A DNA stretch of 64,000 nt from CAVVIH01 sp963748295 (GTDB lineage Bacteria > Acidobacteriota > Vicinamibacteria > Vicinamibacterales > 2-12-FULL-66-21), in the NCBI GenBank assembly GCA_963748295.1, contig CAVVIH010000006.1:558001-622000 (forward strand), in the 5' to 3' direction. Position 1 is the stretch's first letter; each line of letters begins with the position of its first letter. The notes below the pieces were generated by a model. It saw only the letters and a program-made list of their open reading frames with translations. It had not been told where the DNA came from and searched no databases. Below, piece after piece: positions 8,014 through 19,063 of the stretch. The position numbers and the translations under genes were made by a program.

Positions 8014-10362
8014 ATGAGAATCGGCCAACTGGCGCGACTGCGTGGCAAGCAGAGGCCGGCCCTCGCGACCTTCACGGCGCTGCTGGGGGTCGCGGCATTC
8101 GTGACGCCACTCTGGGCCGCGGAACCGGATCGCGCGTCGGGGCTGATGCTGCTCGCTGCCGTCGCGGCGGAGCTCGTTTACAGCTTCAGGCTCAAGACAT
8201 TCTCGGTGCAGCGAAGCGCGTGGGCAAGCGCCGGCCTGACGCTGCTGCTCGCAATAGTGCTCCTCAGCACATCCTGGCTCGCGGCCACCGCGCTGGCGAT
8301 CTTCGTGGCAGCTCCGTTCGCGCTCGACGCTGCGAGGGGCACCGCCGCCGCAACCCGACATGCCATCTCGGGCAGACCGTTCGTCACCGACGCCCTGGCC
8401 GCGCTCGGAAATCTGGCGGCCGTCGTCGTCGTGCTGCTGATCGGGAGGTACGCGCTGAACTGGGTCGTCGGCATCGCCGCCGGCGTGCGGCTGCTGACCG
8501 TGACCGCCAACATTACGACCGGCGCCTCCTACTCCGAAGACGACGTCGACGAGAGCGTCGTCGCCGACATCGGTCTCGATCGTCCCGAGATTGCCGAGAC
8601 GGCCGCGCGGCTCCAGACAGCGGAAATGAATCGCGGGCCGGCCGATCGTGGATGGATCGCGGCGCTGATCACCGTCCTGTTCGCGATCCACGTGAGCCGC
8701 ATGGGTTTCGATCGGTCCGCGCTCGGCATCCTCTCGCCGCTGGTTGCCGTGATCGGCGACATCTGCGTCGCGCTGGCGCTGACGTTCTTCGTCATCGTTC
8801 CTCTCCGCCTCTTCACGCGCCGGGCCACGAGAGGGCTCGAGCGACTCGCGTGGGAGCGCGTCCTCGATGCACCGGCGCGGACAGGGCCCGCCGCGTGGCC
8901 GGCGCGGGCGATACGGCTGTGGCTCGAATCGCGGATGCAGTTTGCGATTCGGCTCCGGTCGGCGCGCTATTCGCTGTCGTCCGCGCTGGGCCGCGGTCTC
9001 CAGATCGGGCTGCCGTTGACGGCCGTCATCGTCGCGTCCGTCCCGATCTGGGGCATGAGCTGGTACTTCGATACGGAGAACTGGGCGGCCGGCATCTGGA
9101 ACTCCTGGGCCGCGTCGCGCACGGATACCTGGCGCGCGGCGATGGTTCGCGACGTCGTCGCGTCGGGCCTCACCACGCTCGACGAGCGCGGCTTCATGGT
9201 CAAGCCGGACAACTTGACGGGAACCGAGCCGTTCTCGTTCGTCGTCATCGGCGATACCGGGGAGGGCGACGCGAGCCAGCAGGTGCTCAGGGACTCGCTC
9301 ATCCGGGCGGCCGCCGCGGATGACGTGCGGTTCGTGGTGGTGTCGTCGGACGTGGTGTATCCAACCGGTGCGATGAAGGACTACGAATCGCGCTTCTGGC
9401 TGCCGTTCAAGGGGGTCACCAAGCCGGTTTACGCGATTCCGGGCAACCATGACTGGTACGACGCGCTCGAGGGATTCGTCGCGACGTTCTTCCAGCGGGA
9501 CGCTGCTCGCGTCGCGATGCGCGCCCGCATCGCCGCGGACGGCGGCGTGTCGAGCACCACCGACGAGAAGATCGAGCAGTTCATCGGCCGCGCGGAGTTC
9601 CTCCGACGTCAGTACGGCGTTCCGACCGGCGCCCAGGCCGCGTCGTTCTTTCAGCTCCAGACGCCGTCGTTCGCGCTGTTTGCGATCGACACGGGCGTGC
9701 TGCGGGGAATCGACTCCGAGCAGATGACGTGGCTGCGCGCCGCCCTCGCCGCATCCCGCGGCAAGATGGTGATGGCGGTGCTCGGCCACCCGTTCTTCGC
9801 CGGCGGCCATGACGTCTCGCACGACGACGAAGAATTCACCACGCTGCGCGATCTCCTGCGCGCGCATGGCGTCCGCATCGTCATGGCCGGCGACACGCAC
9901 GACCTCGAGTACTACGAGGAGCAGGTGACCGGCGATCAGGGTGCGTTCACCATTCACCACTGGGTGAACGGCGGCGGCGGCGCGTATCTGAGCTTCGGAT
10001 CGGCGCTCGCCTGGCCGTCCCTGCCGGACCTCGCGCAGTGGGCGTACTATCCGAACCAGCACGATGTCGTCGACAAGATTCGCACGAACACGCCGTGGTG
10101 GAAGTGGCCGGCATGGGTGTGGACCGACAAGTTCGGCGCCTGGCCCTCGTCGGCCGAGTGGCTGTCCGCGATGTTCGACTATAACGTCGCGCCGTTCTTC
10201 CAGAGCTTCGTCGTCGTCACCGTCGATCCCGCGGGGCGCCGGATCACACTCCGGCCGTGGGGCGTCAACGGACCGCTCATGTGGAAAGACTTCGATCGAT
10301 CGGCGTCGGTGGTGCCCGCCGGCGCTTCGCTCGATGACGTGGTGGAGTGGGTGGTTCGCTAG
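8014..10362 (+). CDS. Membrane-anchored metallophosphoesterase
   Basis: A 782-residue two-part protein. The first ~390 residues contain several hydrophobic helices (about residues 15-35, 45-60, 70-110, 130-165, 215-275 and 330-350) and no known domain. The rest is a calcineurin-like phosphoesterase: GDTGEGD near residue 412, SSDVVYPTG (family GD replaced by SD), GNHDW near 477, LGHPFF, and AGDTHDLEYY. The metal-binding Asp/Asn/His set is otherwise complete. The catalytic domain follows the last hydrophobic segment and ends in a soluble tail. The N-terminal membrane region is unusual for this family. It overlaps the convergent serine hydrolase by a few bases. Confidence 0.85.
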   Translation: MRIGQLARLRGKQRPALATFTALLGVAAFVTPLWAAEPDRASGLMLLAAVAAELVYSFRLKTFSVQRSAWASAGLTLLLAIVLLSTSWLAATALAIFVAAPFALDAARGTAAATRHAISGRPFVTDALAALGNLAAVVVVLLIGRYALNWVVGIAAGVRLLTVTANITTGASYSEDDVDESVVADIGLDRPEIAETAARLQTAEMNRGPADRGWIAALITVLFAIHVSRMGFDRSALGILSPLVAVIGDICVALALTFFVIVPLRLFTRRATRGLERLAWERVLDAPARTGPAAWPARAIRLWLESRMQFAIRLRSARYSLSSALGRGLQIGLPLTAVIVASVPIWGMSWYFDTENWAAGIWNSWAASRTDTWRAAMVRDVVASGLTTLDERGFMVKPDNLTGTEPFSFVVIGDTGEGDASQQVLRDSLIRAAAADDVRFVVVSSDVVYPTGAMKDYESRFWLPFKGVTKPVYAIPGNHDWYDALEGFVATFFQRDAARVAMRARIAADGGVSSTTDEKIEQFIGRAEFLRRQYGVPTGAQAASFFQLQTPSFALFAIDTGVLRGIDSEQMTWLRAALAASRGKMVMAVLGHPFFAGGHDVSHDDEEFTTLRDLLRAHGVRIVMAGDTHDLEYYEEQVTGDQGAFTIHHWVNGGGGAYLSFGSALAWPSLPDLAQWAYYPNQHDVVDKIRTNTPWWKWPAWVWTDKFGAWPSSAEWLSAMFDYNVAPFFQSFVVVTVDPAGRRITLRPWGVNGPLMWKDFDRSASVVPAGASLDDVVEWVVR

Positions 10363-11784
10363 CGAATCTTCTTGCCGGTGAGTCCTCCGGCAGAGATCTC
10401 GGTCACCTTGCCGGCGCTGTCTTTGACAAACCGGATTGGCGGTATCCCCGCGCTCATCGAGAAGTAGCGGTCCTCGGCCTCGGCCAGCAGTTCGAACGTG
10501 CCCTGGCCGCTGACCACCAGCGAAAGCTTCCCCTTCTCCAGCGTGACGACCGCGACCCAGTCCGGAAACTGATACTCGCCGACATACGACTGCAGAATCG
10601 CCGGCGCAACCGTGACGACCTCGCGCTCGCGCGGCTTGTAGCCGGGCCAACCGGTACTCGGCGGAGATCGCGTTGAGGATCTCGCGCGCCAGTTCCGCGC
10701 CGCGATCGCCGTTGGTCATCACCGCGGCGCCGCGCCCGTCCTTGTAGGCGACCAGCGTGCACTTGAAGCCCTCGTTCGAGCCTCCATGCCCGAACTCCTC
10801 GCCGTTCAGCCCGAACCCGAGGCCGTAAGACGGCGACGATGGTTGAGGCGACAGCATCAATCGTGCGGTGTCACGGGAAACGATCGTGCCCGGGGCGCCC
10901 GACCATGCCTTCTGCATCGCGATCGCGAGCCTCGTGAGATCGGTTGGCGTCGTCCACAACCCCGCCGCCGCCATCTCCGGGTATGTGTGGCGCTTCCCAG
11001 CGATCGCTTCGCCATTGCTCCGATGTCCGGTCGCGGCCGAGGCGGCGCGCGCTGACGGCAGCGGCTGTTCGTAGGTGCTGTCCTTCATTCCCGCGGGCGT
11101 CAGCACCAGCTCGTGCATGAGATCTGGAAACGGCTTGCCGGTCACGTCGATCATCAGCTGCTGCGCCACGCTGTATCCACCGCCGGAATAGCGGTGACGA
11201 CTGCCGGGTGGAATGTCGATCTCGATCCGCTTCGAGTTGGACGGGGGTTCACCATTCAGGAGCTGCACCAGTGTCGGCACTTGCTCGCTGGACGCGTATC
11301 CGCGGAAGCCGTGCACGGTCAGCCCGGCGGTGTGGCTGAGCAGCCGGCGTAACGTAACCGGCTCCGATTTCGCGAGCTCCGTGTCGGCGACCTTCCACGA
11401 TCGCAGCCGCGTATTGACCGGCTCGTCGAGCGCCAGCTTGCCCCGTTCGACCAGGATCATGGCGGCCACCGCCGCGACGGGCTTGCTGATCGACGCGGCC
11501 TGAAAGAGGGTCGACGGCGTCACGGCCGCGGACGATCCGGCTTCGACGACGCCGTAGCCTCTCGCCCAGGCGAGCTCGCCGTTTTCGAACACCGCGACGC
11601 TCACGCCGGGCACTTTGTGATGCGCGAGCCGCTCCGCGATGGTGTAGCGCGGCACCGGTGCGCCCTTGATGACTTGCCCCGGGAGCAGCCCGCTTTCGAC
11701 CCGCCCGATGCGTGTGGGATCCGTTTCCGTAATGGTGACAGACAGTGCGGCGATGAGCAGGACGACGACGCGACAGAACATCAT
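10359..11784 (-). pseudogene. Beta-lactamase-family serine hydrolase, one apparent frameshift
   Basis: An exported class C beta-lactamase/esterase-type protein of about 475 residues. After the signal peptide come the SxxK nucleophile motif SISK (residues 98-101), the YxG-type motif RYSGG (199-202) and an HGGSNEG motif near residue 344. The frame breaks near 10650, where an extra base in the pair at 10649-10650 turns EYRWPGYK into EYRLARLQ. In the shifted frame the normal C-terminal domain (PREREVVTVAPAILQSYVGEYQFPDW) continues to TAG at 10359-10361. All motifs are intact, so a sequencing error is as likely as a true mutation. Probably a peptidase or esterase rather than an antibiotic resistance enzyme. 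Confidence 0.82.
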
Positions 11785-11809
11785 GCGAACCTCACCATTC
11801 GATGGACGA

Positions 11810-11876
11810 CGGAGGTGACGGAGATCACGGATTTTTCAACACGGAGGCGCGGAGCTCACGGAGGTACACGGAGGTG
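11810..11876. repeat. CGGAG(G) irregular direct repeats
   Basis: Six CGGAG/CGGAGG units (11810, 11819, 11842, 11850, 11859, 11869) spaced mostly 8-10 bases apart, between the serine hydrolase start and the RnfD-like gene stop. On the minus strand it reads CTCCGTG-like units. Low-complexity intergenic repeat; function unknown. Confidence 0.6.
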
Positions 11877-11900
11877 GCCTGTGGCGCCGTGTTGATTGAC

Positions 11901-12718
<818 letters not shown>

Positions 12719-12722
<4 letters not shown>

Positions 12723-14524
12723 GCCGGCTCCTGAACTCGGTGGACCAGACCCGGCTGCGGAGCGGTCAGCTCCTGCGTCTTGCCGGAAGGCCAGCGGATG
12801 ACCACCTTGTCGATCGAGCGCTGCTGTCCAAGCCCGAAGTGCAGCCGCCGCTGATTCTGGGCGCAGAAACCGGATCCGCCGGAAACTTCCTGTACCTGCC
12901 GGCGGCCACCCCAGAACACTTCCACCTGCGCGCCAACCGCGCTCCGGTTGCTGCACGGCGTCGTCTTGCCGTCGCGGCAGCCGCCTTCGAGATCGAACGC
13001 GATCCACTGCCGCTCCGGCGCGACGTCATTCTTATAGAGCAGCAACGGGCCCCGCTGGTTCGCGACGATCGCGTCGAGCGCGCCGCGGCCGCGGAAATCC
13101 GCGAGCGCGATCGCGCGGCCGTCATAGCGATCCGTGACGCCGACCATCTGCGCGACCTCGACGAAGGCGGCCGATCCGTCGTTGATCCAGACCCTCTTCG
13201 GCTGGTACCCGCCCAGGCTGCGCGTGCCCATCGCCGGCCAGTTCGACGCGTCCTTGATGATCACCTCGTGGCCGCCGGCGACCTTCGAGAAGTCGTACCA
13301 GTAGCTCTCCTCCCGAGACGCGGACACGTATCCGTTCACGAGGTAGAGGTCCAGAAACCCGTCGTTGTTGAGATCGCCGAACTGCGCGCCGAAGCTCCAG
13401 CCGCCGAGATCGACGCCCATCGCGCGCGCCATGTTCTCGTACTTCGGCACGCCGCGCGATTCTCCCGCGGGAACCCAGAGATTGTTTCCCTGGAGCAGAA
13501 TGCCTTCCTCCGAGATGTTCGACACGTAGATGGCGAGCTTCCCCTGATTCAGCACGTCGCCAGCCGACGCGTTCATCCCGCTTTTCGGCGCGTAGCCGAC
13601 GCCCGCGTCGCGGCCCACTTCGCGAAAGTGTCCGCGCTCGTTGATGAACAGCTCGGACACGCCATAGTCGTTGGCGATGAACAGATCCGGATAGCCGGTG
13701 CCGCGCAGGTCCGCGGCGACCGCGGCGAGCGCCCAGCGAGTGGAGGTCAAACCGACCCTGGCGCTGACTTCCTCGAAGCGTCCCTGGCCGAGATTGCGAT
13801 AGAGATACTTGCGGCCGCCGTTGTTCGCGTACTCGAAGCTCTCCGGCATGATCTTCGTGTCGGCGAGGTTCCAGAGGTTCAGCTTCTCGGCGTAATAGCC
13901 GCCGAGAAACAGATCGAGCCGGCCGTCGCGATCGTAGTCGAGCCAGATCGCGGTGTTGACGTTCGCCCACGGAATCAGCGACGTGGTGTCGGTGACGCGC
14001 GTAAACCCGCGTCCCTGCTCGTTCCTGAAAAGCTCGGGGCGTCCCCATTTGTAGAGGAAGAGATCCTCGAACCCGTCGTTGTCGTAGTCGCCGAAGACCG
14101 CGCCCATCGACACGCCGGTCCCCTGCTGGTTGAGGTCCGCCACGCCGAATCGCGCCGCGACCTCCTCGAACGTTCCGTCGCCGCGGTTGCGATACAGACG
14201 GTTCTTCGATCCTTCCCTGCTGTTGGTGACGTAGAAATCGGCGTGTCCGTCGGCATCGACGTCGGCGACGGCGACTGCCGCGCCCATCGAGGCCACCTGC
14301 GGCATGATGTGGCCCAGCTTCGCGTCGAGTGTCGGCCCTTCGTGGATGAACTCGATGCCGGACGCGCGCGACGATTCGGTCATCCGGAAGCCGTAGCGCG
14401 CGTCGGATGCGTCCGCGGCGGCCGCCGAAGACGCCGCGCGATCGCCGGCACGGCGGATCAGCGCGGGCGTCGCGAGCATCGCGACGAACACGACGACGAG
14501 GGCGGGCCGGGCATACCGCGTCAT
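12719..14524 (-). CDS. CRTAC1 family protein (FG-GAP repeats plus ASPIC/UnbV domain)
   Basis: A 601-residue exported protein. The N-terminal signal/anchor (residues 5-24) is followed by repeated calcium-binding FG-GAP/VCBS units (VADVDADGHADFYVT, FGDYDNDGFEDLFLY, WLDYDRDGRLDLFLG, FGDLNNDGFLDLYLV), which predict a beta-propeller. The C-terminal ASPIC/UnbV region includes SAVGAQVEVFWGGRRQVQEVSGGSGFCAQNQRRLHFGLG and the terminal WPSGK motif. It sits 12 bases after the TPR/FG-GAP gene and overlaps the RnfD-like gene by 4 bases. Known family members are extracellular or periplasmic with unclear roles in adhesion or complex assembly. Confidence 0.92.
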
Positions 14525-14536
14525 TGACAGAAGTCT

Positions 14537-17500
14537 TCAGGGACGATCGGGACCGATCTTAACGCGAAGGGCATCCCGCGGGGCTGACGGTGAGACGAAC
14601 CGCGTATGGTAGTGCTCCCAGTCCCCTTTGTGCCGGAGGTAGACGGGATCGTCTTCGAGGCGGCCGGACCCGCGCGCGTACGCCGGTGACTGGTGGGTCG
14701 GCAGCGGCAGCACCGTGCGTGACGCAACGGTGTTGTAGTCGCCATCCTTTTCCCAGCCGTCGCCGACCAGCACGAAATCGCGCACGACGCCCGGTTGCGG
14801 CGGCGGCACTTCGGGGAACGTCACGCGCAGCTCGTCGCCCGCATTCATGATCACATAGCGATCGTCAACGATCTTCAGCAGCTCACGGACATCGCCAAAG
14901 CGCGTGTGGAAACCCTCGAGATCGCGCCAGCGGGCCGCGACACCTTCGACCGTATAGTCCGGACGTTCCGGCGTGCTCGCGTCCTTCTGCGCCGTCGCCG
15001 AAAACCCGCGGTAGCGCAGATCCGCCGCTTTCAAACCAAGCTTGCGCGGGATGACATGCAGATCGGGCCGGCCTACCGCCCAGCCAAGCCGATCCCAGAA
15101 GATCTCGAGATTCGTGCTCAGACGGAGCCGTCTGGGCCCGCTTCCGGTAAAGATGCCGCCGAGATCGATCAGGACGGTCTTGTCCTTGCCGGCCGGGAAG
15201 CCGAGGCCGGTTCGTACCTGGCGGAATCGTCCGTGCGCGTCGGCCACGTGCAGCGACAGCCCGGACGGAGGCGCGTGACTGCCCTGCCCAAGCGCAACGT
15301 TGATCGAACTGTCGGTAGGATGTACCCACCCCTGCGCGATCAGCCAGAGTGGCCCCTTGCGCGGCGCATCCGCCGGCAGCTCGACCTCGACGTAGTGCTC
15401 GCGCGTCACGCCCTGATATCGTCCGCGGCCCGCGAAGTCCAGATGCCGGTCGTCACGGGTCCGGACGATCTCGATCACGTCGCGCCCCTGGTCGTCGCGA
15501 ACGCTGGCGAAATTCTGAACCGGCGCGGTGGCGATGACGCCCAGCCGCGGCGGCGGAACCGCGAAGCGCTCGTCGACGAACACTTCGGTTCCTTCGGGGT
15601 GATCCACCACCAGCAGCGAGACGAGATCGAAAAAGTGCGTCTCCCAGAGATCCGCGGTGATCCGCAGATCGTATTCACCGTCGCGCGCGGCCAGTTGATC
15701 CCCGCGAACCTTCACCCAGTCTTCGGTCATCTGCACGTCGGCGGTCGCCTGCGCGTTGATCCGGAGGCCGAGCGGCGAACGCCAGATGAAATCCGTGACG
15801 AACCGCATTTCTTTTCCATTCCACGCGAAGAGCCACGGACACGACCCCTTGAGCCGCTGGCTGGCGCCGACGACGGTGTTGGACGCCAGCTCGAACTCGG
15901 ATTGCAGGAAGCCGTTCGGCCAGGTGATGCGCGCCACTTCGGCGACGGTCGCTTCGCCGAGGCCGAAGTGCACGACCGGCGCGGCGATCACCTGCTTCTG
16001 CACGTGAAGCCCGGTGCGCACCTCGATCTCGCCGCCGATGCCGAACGAGTTGATGCGCTGGTCGCCGGTCGCGGTGACCGCGCGGGGCCGCAGCGTCTGC
16101 CAGCGATACGGCTTCTGACCCTTTACCCGCACCACGCGTGCGCCGTCATTTGCGAACGCGATCAGTTCGAGCCGTCCATCTCCGTCGAGATCCGCCGCCG
16201 ACATCGCCGCGCCCGGCAGCACGCGCGCATCGAGCGCGCGAAACGTTCCGCCCGCGCCGCCAAGCGCGACGCGAGAAGCGCTGGCGCTCGAGATCACCAG
16301 ATCGCCCGCGCCGTTGTTGTCCAGGTCCGCGACGAACAGCCGCGCGGCGCCGGCGGCGATTCCCGCCGGCGGGTCCACTTTCGTGAGGCGGGCCGCTTCG
16401 AAGCGCGAAGCGGTCTCGTTGTACGAAAGCCGCACCACGGTTCCATCAGGCGCCGCGCCGATGACGTCGAAGAGGCCGTCGTTGGTGATGTCCGCTGCGG
16501 CAATCGCCGCCACCCGTCCGAAGTCCTGCGGCACCTCGCGCTCGCGGAACTCGCCCCCGCGCAGGTTGAGGAACACGCGAAGCGCGCCCTGGTCGTCGAG
16601 CAGCGCCGCATCGGGCACACCCTCGCCGTCGAGATCGGCCCACACGAAGCCGCGAACCCGCGCCGCCGCGGCGAACGGCGATTGCGCGGTGAAGGTGTTG
16701 TCGCCGTTGTTGCGCAGCACCACGGGCGGACCATCACGTCGGCCCACGACGAGATCGAGATCCCCGTCGGTGTCGACGTCGGCGGGCCAGACGCCATGCG
16801 CTGGTGCGCCAATCACGTCCGCCGGCAGCTTCGCTTCAGAAGTGACCTCCGAAAACGCTCCCTTGTCGTTCTGCCTGAAGATCTGGACGCCTGCCGCATT
16901 CGCGATCGCGATGTCCGTGCGGAAGTCGTAGTTCAAATCGGCGGCCGCCACGGCATCCGGCACAAAGGAGTCGATGGCTGCGGCCGGCAGCGTCACCACC
17001 GGTCCAGTCGCGAGACGCAGGCCGCCCGAGCCGAGCGTCGCAATCGCGGGTGGCCGCTCCCCGGTCAGCCAGACAGCGCCCGCCCAGCGTGTGCCCGACG
17101 CGGACACGGCCGGCTGCGAATCGATCGCAAACGCGATCTGCTCGTCCGCCGGCGCCGGCTGCGCCTCCGGGTTGCGCAGCGTGATCAACCGCATGACCGG
17201 CTCGCCGACCTCGGCGCGCGGTGTGCTCACCTCCGCGAACGCGGCCCGATACTCCGGCTCCGCGATCAGAACGTTCTTCAGAAAGATGACCGGCGTCGTC
17301 GCGGCGGTGACGTTGCCGCGCGCCGCGTCGCGCACGGCCTGCAGCCGCTCCCGCGCGGGGGCTGGCCAGGACGACGAGCGCTGCCCCAGCGCATCGAGCG
17401 CCTTCGAAAGGCCGCCGGTATCGCCGCGTTTCGCGGCCAGGCGCGCGTGCTCGAGCAGCGCGGCCAGATTCCCCGATCGAGTGGCCAGCGATTCGAGGAG

Positions 17501-17980
17501 CCGCTGCGCCTCCGCTTCGTTCTGTGCGCCGCCGAGGCGTTCCAGCTCGAGCGCGAGCGCATACGGGCTCTTCAGATCGTTCGGGTCCAGCTCGATCGCG
17601 CGCCGCCAGCGGCGGACCGATTCGTCGAGGTTCCCTTTTCTGCTCGCCGCGAGCGCCAGCAGTCGTTCAATCGCGGCGTTGCGCGGCGCCAGCGACGACG
17701 CCTTCGCAAGCCGTTCGCCGCCTTCATCCAGTTGCTGCTGACGCAGCAGAAGCAATCCCAGGTTGGCCCAGCCTGCCGCCTCTTGCGGCACGAGCTGCAC
17801 GAGACGATCGAGTTCCTGCCGCGCGAGCACGTCCTGGCTCGTCTGCATCGCCGCCAGCGACACGTAGAACGCCGTAACCGCCTGACGATATGTCGCTTCT
17901 GGAACCGCCGGCTCACGGCGGCACGCAACCGTCGTCGTCACGGTAATTGCAACGACGGCAAAGAGGAGCGATCGACTCAT
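14537..17980 (-). CDS. Lipoprotein with TPR, FG-GAP repeats and ASPIC/UnbV domain
   Basis: About 1,147 residues. The start at 17980 gives a lipoprotein signal with lipobox TTVAC; the in-frame start 54 bases upstream would mask it. TPR-like helices fill about residues 35-200. An FG-GAP propeller covers the middle (DLNYDFRTDIAIA, DVDTDGDLDLVVG, DLDNNGAGDLVIS, DLDGDGRLELIAF). An ASPIC/UnbV segment follows (INSFGIGGEIEVRTG...WPNGFLQSE). The last ~450 residues are beta-rich and conserved-looking (LKGSCPWLFAWNGKEMRFVTDFIWRSPLG) but of unknown fold. It heads a three-gene operon with the CRTAC1 and RnfD-like genes. Probably an envelope scaffold. Confidence 0.9.
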   Translation of the reverse strand: MSRSLLFAVVAITVTTTVACRREPAVPEATYRQAVTAFYVSLAAMQTSQDVLARQELDRLVQLVPQEAAGWANLGLLLLRQQQLDEGGERLAKASSLAPRNAAIERLLALAASRKGNLDESVRRWRRAIELDPNDLKSPYALALELERLGGAQNEAEAQRLLESLATRSGNLAALLEHARLAAKRGDTGGLSKALDALGQRSSSWPAPARERLQAVRDAARGNVTAATTPVIFLKNVLIAEPEYRAAFAEVSTPRAEVGEPVMRLITLRNPEAQPAPADEQIAFAIDSQPAVSASGTRWAGAVWLTGERPPAIATLGSGGLRLATGPVVTLPAAAIDSFVPDAVAAADLNYDFRTDIAIANAAGVQIFRQNDKGAFSEVTSEAKLPADVIGAPAHGVWPADVDTDGDLDLVVGRRDGPPVVLRNNGDNTFTAQSPFAAAARVRGFVWADLDGEGVPDAALLDDQGALRVFLNLRGGEFREREVPQDFGRVAAIAAADITNDGLFDVIGAAPDGTVVRLSYNETASRFEAARLTKVDPPAGIAAGAARLFVADLDNNGAGDLVISSASASRVALGGAGGTFRALDARVLPGAAMSAADLDGDGRLELIAFANDGARVVRVKGQKPYRWQTLRPRAVTATGDQRINSFGIGGEIEVRTGLHVQKQVIAAPVVHFGLGEATVAEVARITWPNGFLQSEFELASNTVVGASQRLKGSCPWLFAWNGKEMRFVTDFIWRSPLGLRINAQATADVQMTEDWVKVRGDQLAARDGEYDLRITADLWETHFFDLVSLLVVDHPEGTEVFVDERFAVPPPRLGVIATAPVQNFASVRDDQGRDVIEIVRTRDDRHLDFAGRGRYQGVTREHYVEVELPADAPRKGPLWLIAQGWVHPTDSSINVALGQGSHAPPSGLSLHVADAHGRFRQVRTGLGFPAGKDKTVLIDLGGIFTGSGPRRLRLSTNLEIFWDRLGWAVGRPDLHVIPRKLGLKAADLRYRGFSATAQKDASTPERPDYTVEGVAARWRDLEGFHTRFGDVRELLKIVDDRYVIMNAGDELRVTFPEVPPPQPGVVRDFVLVGDGWEKDGDYNTVASRTVLPLPTHQSPAYARGSGRLEDDPVYLRHKGDWEHYHTRFVSPSAPRDALRVKIGPDRP

Positions 17981-18036
17981 GAGCGGGACGAACCCTGCGA
18001 TTCGCTGAAAGCGTCTATCCACGTGTACGTGCACCT

Positions 18037-18064
18037 ACTTCTTACTTCTAACTTCTAACTTCTA
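18037..18064 (+). repeat. Heptanucleotide tandem repeat (ACTTCTA, four copies)
   Basis: ACTTCTT followed by three copies of ACTTCTA, ending exactly where the first possible ATG of the aldo/keto reductase begins (18065). It shares its period of seven with the array at 1730-1799 although the unit differs. It occupies the space expected for the ribosome-binding site and core promoter. Confidence 0.93.
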
Positions 18065-18076
18065 ATGGGCCAGTAT

Positions 18077-19060
18077 ATGCAGACACGCAAATTAGGGCGA
18101 CAGGGACTGGTTGTGTCGGCGATGGGCCTCGGCTGCATGGGGATGAGCGAGTTCTATGGCACCGCCGACGAGCCCGAGTCGATCGCGACGATTCATCGGG
18201 CGATCGACCTCGGAATCACGTTCCTCGATACCGCTGACATGTACGGGCCGTTCACGAACGAACAGCTCGTCGGCCGCGCCATCAAAGACCGGCGTGGCGA
18301 CGTGGTTATCGCCACCAAGTTCGGCAACGAACGCAGCCCCGACGGAAGCTATCTGGGAATCAACGGCAGGCCTGATTACGTCCGCCGCGCGTGCGACGCC
18401 TCGCTCAGGCGGCTGGGGATCGATCAGATCGATCTCTACTATCAGCATCGCGTCGATACGACGGTCGCGATCGAAGACACCGTCGGTGCGATGGCCGACC
18501 TCGTCAGCCAGGGCAAAGTCAGGTTCCTCGGTCTGTCCGAAGCGGCGCCCGCGACGATCCGCCGCGCGCATGCTGTTCACCCGATCAGCGCGCTGCAGAC
18601 CGAGTATTCACTCTGGACGAGAGACGTCGAGGAGAACGGCGTGCTCGACACCGTCCGCGAGCTGGGCATCGGATTCGTTGCGTACAGCCCGCTCGGACGC
18701 GGCTTTCTGACCGGGCGATTCCAGCGCTTCGAAGATCTTCCGGAAGACGACTACCGCCGCAAGAACGCGCGCTTCCAGGGTGAGAACTTCCAGAAGAATC
18801 TCGATCTGCTGCACGAAGTAGAAGCCATCGCGCGCGAGAAGAAGGTCGCCCCGTCACAGCTGGCGCTCGCGTGGGCGCTGTCGCGCGGCAACGACATCGT
18901 GCCGATCCCGGGCACCAAACGCGTGAAGTACCTCGAAGAGAACGCTGCCGCGACTCAGATCAGGCTCAGTGATGACGATGTGCGCCGGCTCGAGCACGCC
19001 TTCCCGGTCGGCGTGACGGCAGGCGATCGGTACCCCAACATGAGCGTGGTGAATCGCTGA
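18077..19060 (+). CDS. Aldo/keto reductase
   Basis: 327 residues from Met at 18077 (MQTRKLGRQGLVVSAMGLGCMGMSEFYG, a standard family N-terminus); an in-frame ATG at 18065 adds four residues and abuts the repeat. The catalytic tetrad is visible: Asp and Tyr in DTADMYG, Lys in IATKFGN, and His in YYQHRVD. The C-terminal NADPH-binding signature is IPGTKRVKYLEEN. It belongs to the YajO/PdxI-like AKR group, cytosolic and NADPH-dependent with broad carbonyl substrates. It is transcribed away from the FG-GAP operon and converges with the ADOP gene 3 bases downstream. Confidence 0.93.
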   Translation: MQTRKLGRQGLVVSAMGLGCMGMSEFYGTADEPESIATIHRAIDLGITFLDTADMYGPFTNEQLVGRAIKDRRGDVVIATKFGNERSPDGSYLGINGRPDYVRRACDASLRRLGIDQIDLYYQHRVDTTVAIEDTVGAMADLVSQGKVRFLGLSEAAPATIRRAHAVHPISALQTEYSLWTRDVEENGVLDTVRELGIGFVAYSPLGRGFLTGRFQRFEDLPEDDYRRKNARFQGENFQKNLDLLHEVEAIAREKKVAPSQLALAWALSRGNDIVPIPGTKRVKYLEENAAATQIRLSDDDVRRLEHAFPVGVTAGDRYPNMSVVNR

Positions 19061-19063
19061 AGC

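Noticed and set aside
8008..11784. A 1258-codon minus-strand open frame
   Set aside because: Only its first ~380 codons (serine hydrolase) are protein-like; past the frameshift near 10650 it runs antisense to the phosphoesterase.
12740..14527. A 595-codon plus-strand open frame
   Set aside because: Antisense to the CRTAC1 gene, with no recognisable motif.
14795..18058. A 1087-codon plus-strand open frame
   Set aside because: Antisense to the TPR/FG-GAP lipoprotein; Arg-rich, no domains. Typical of GC-rich DNA.
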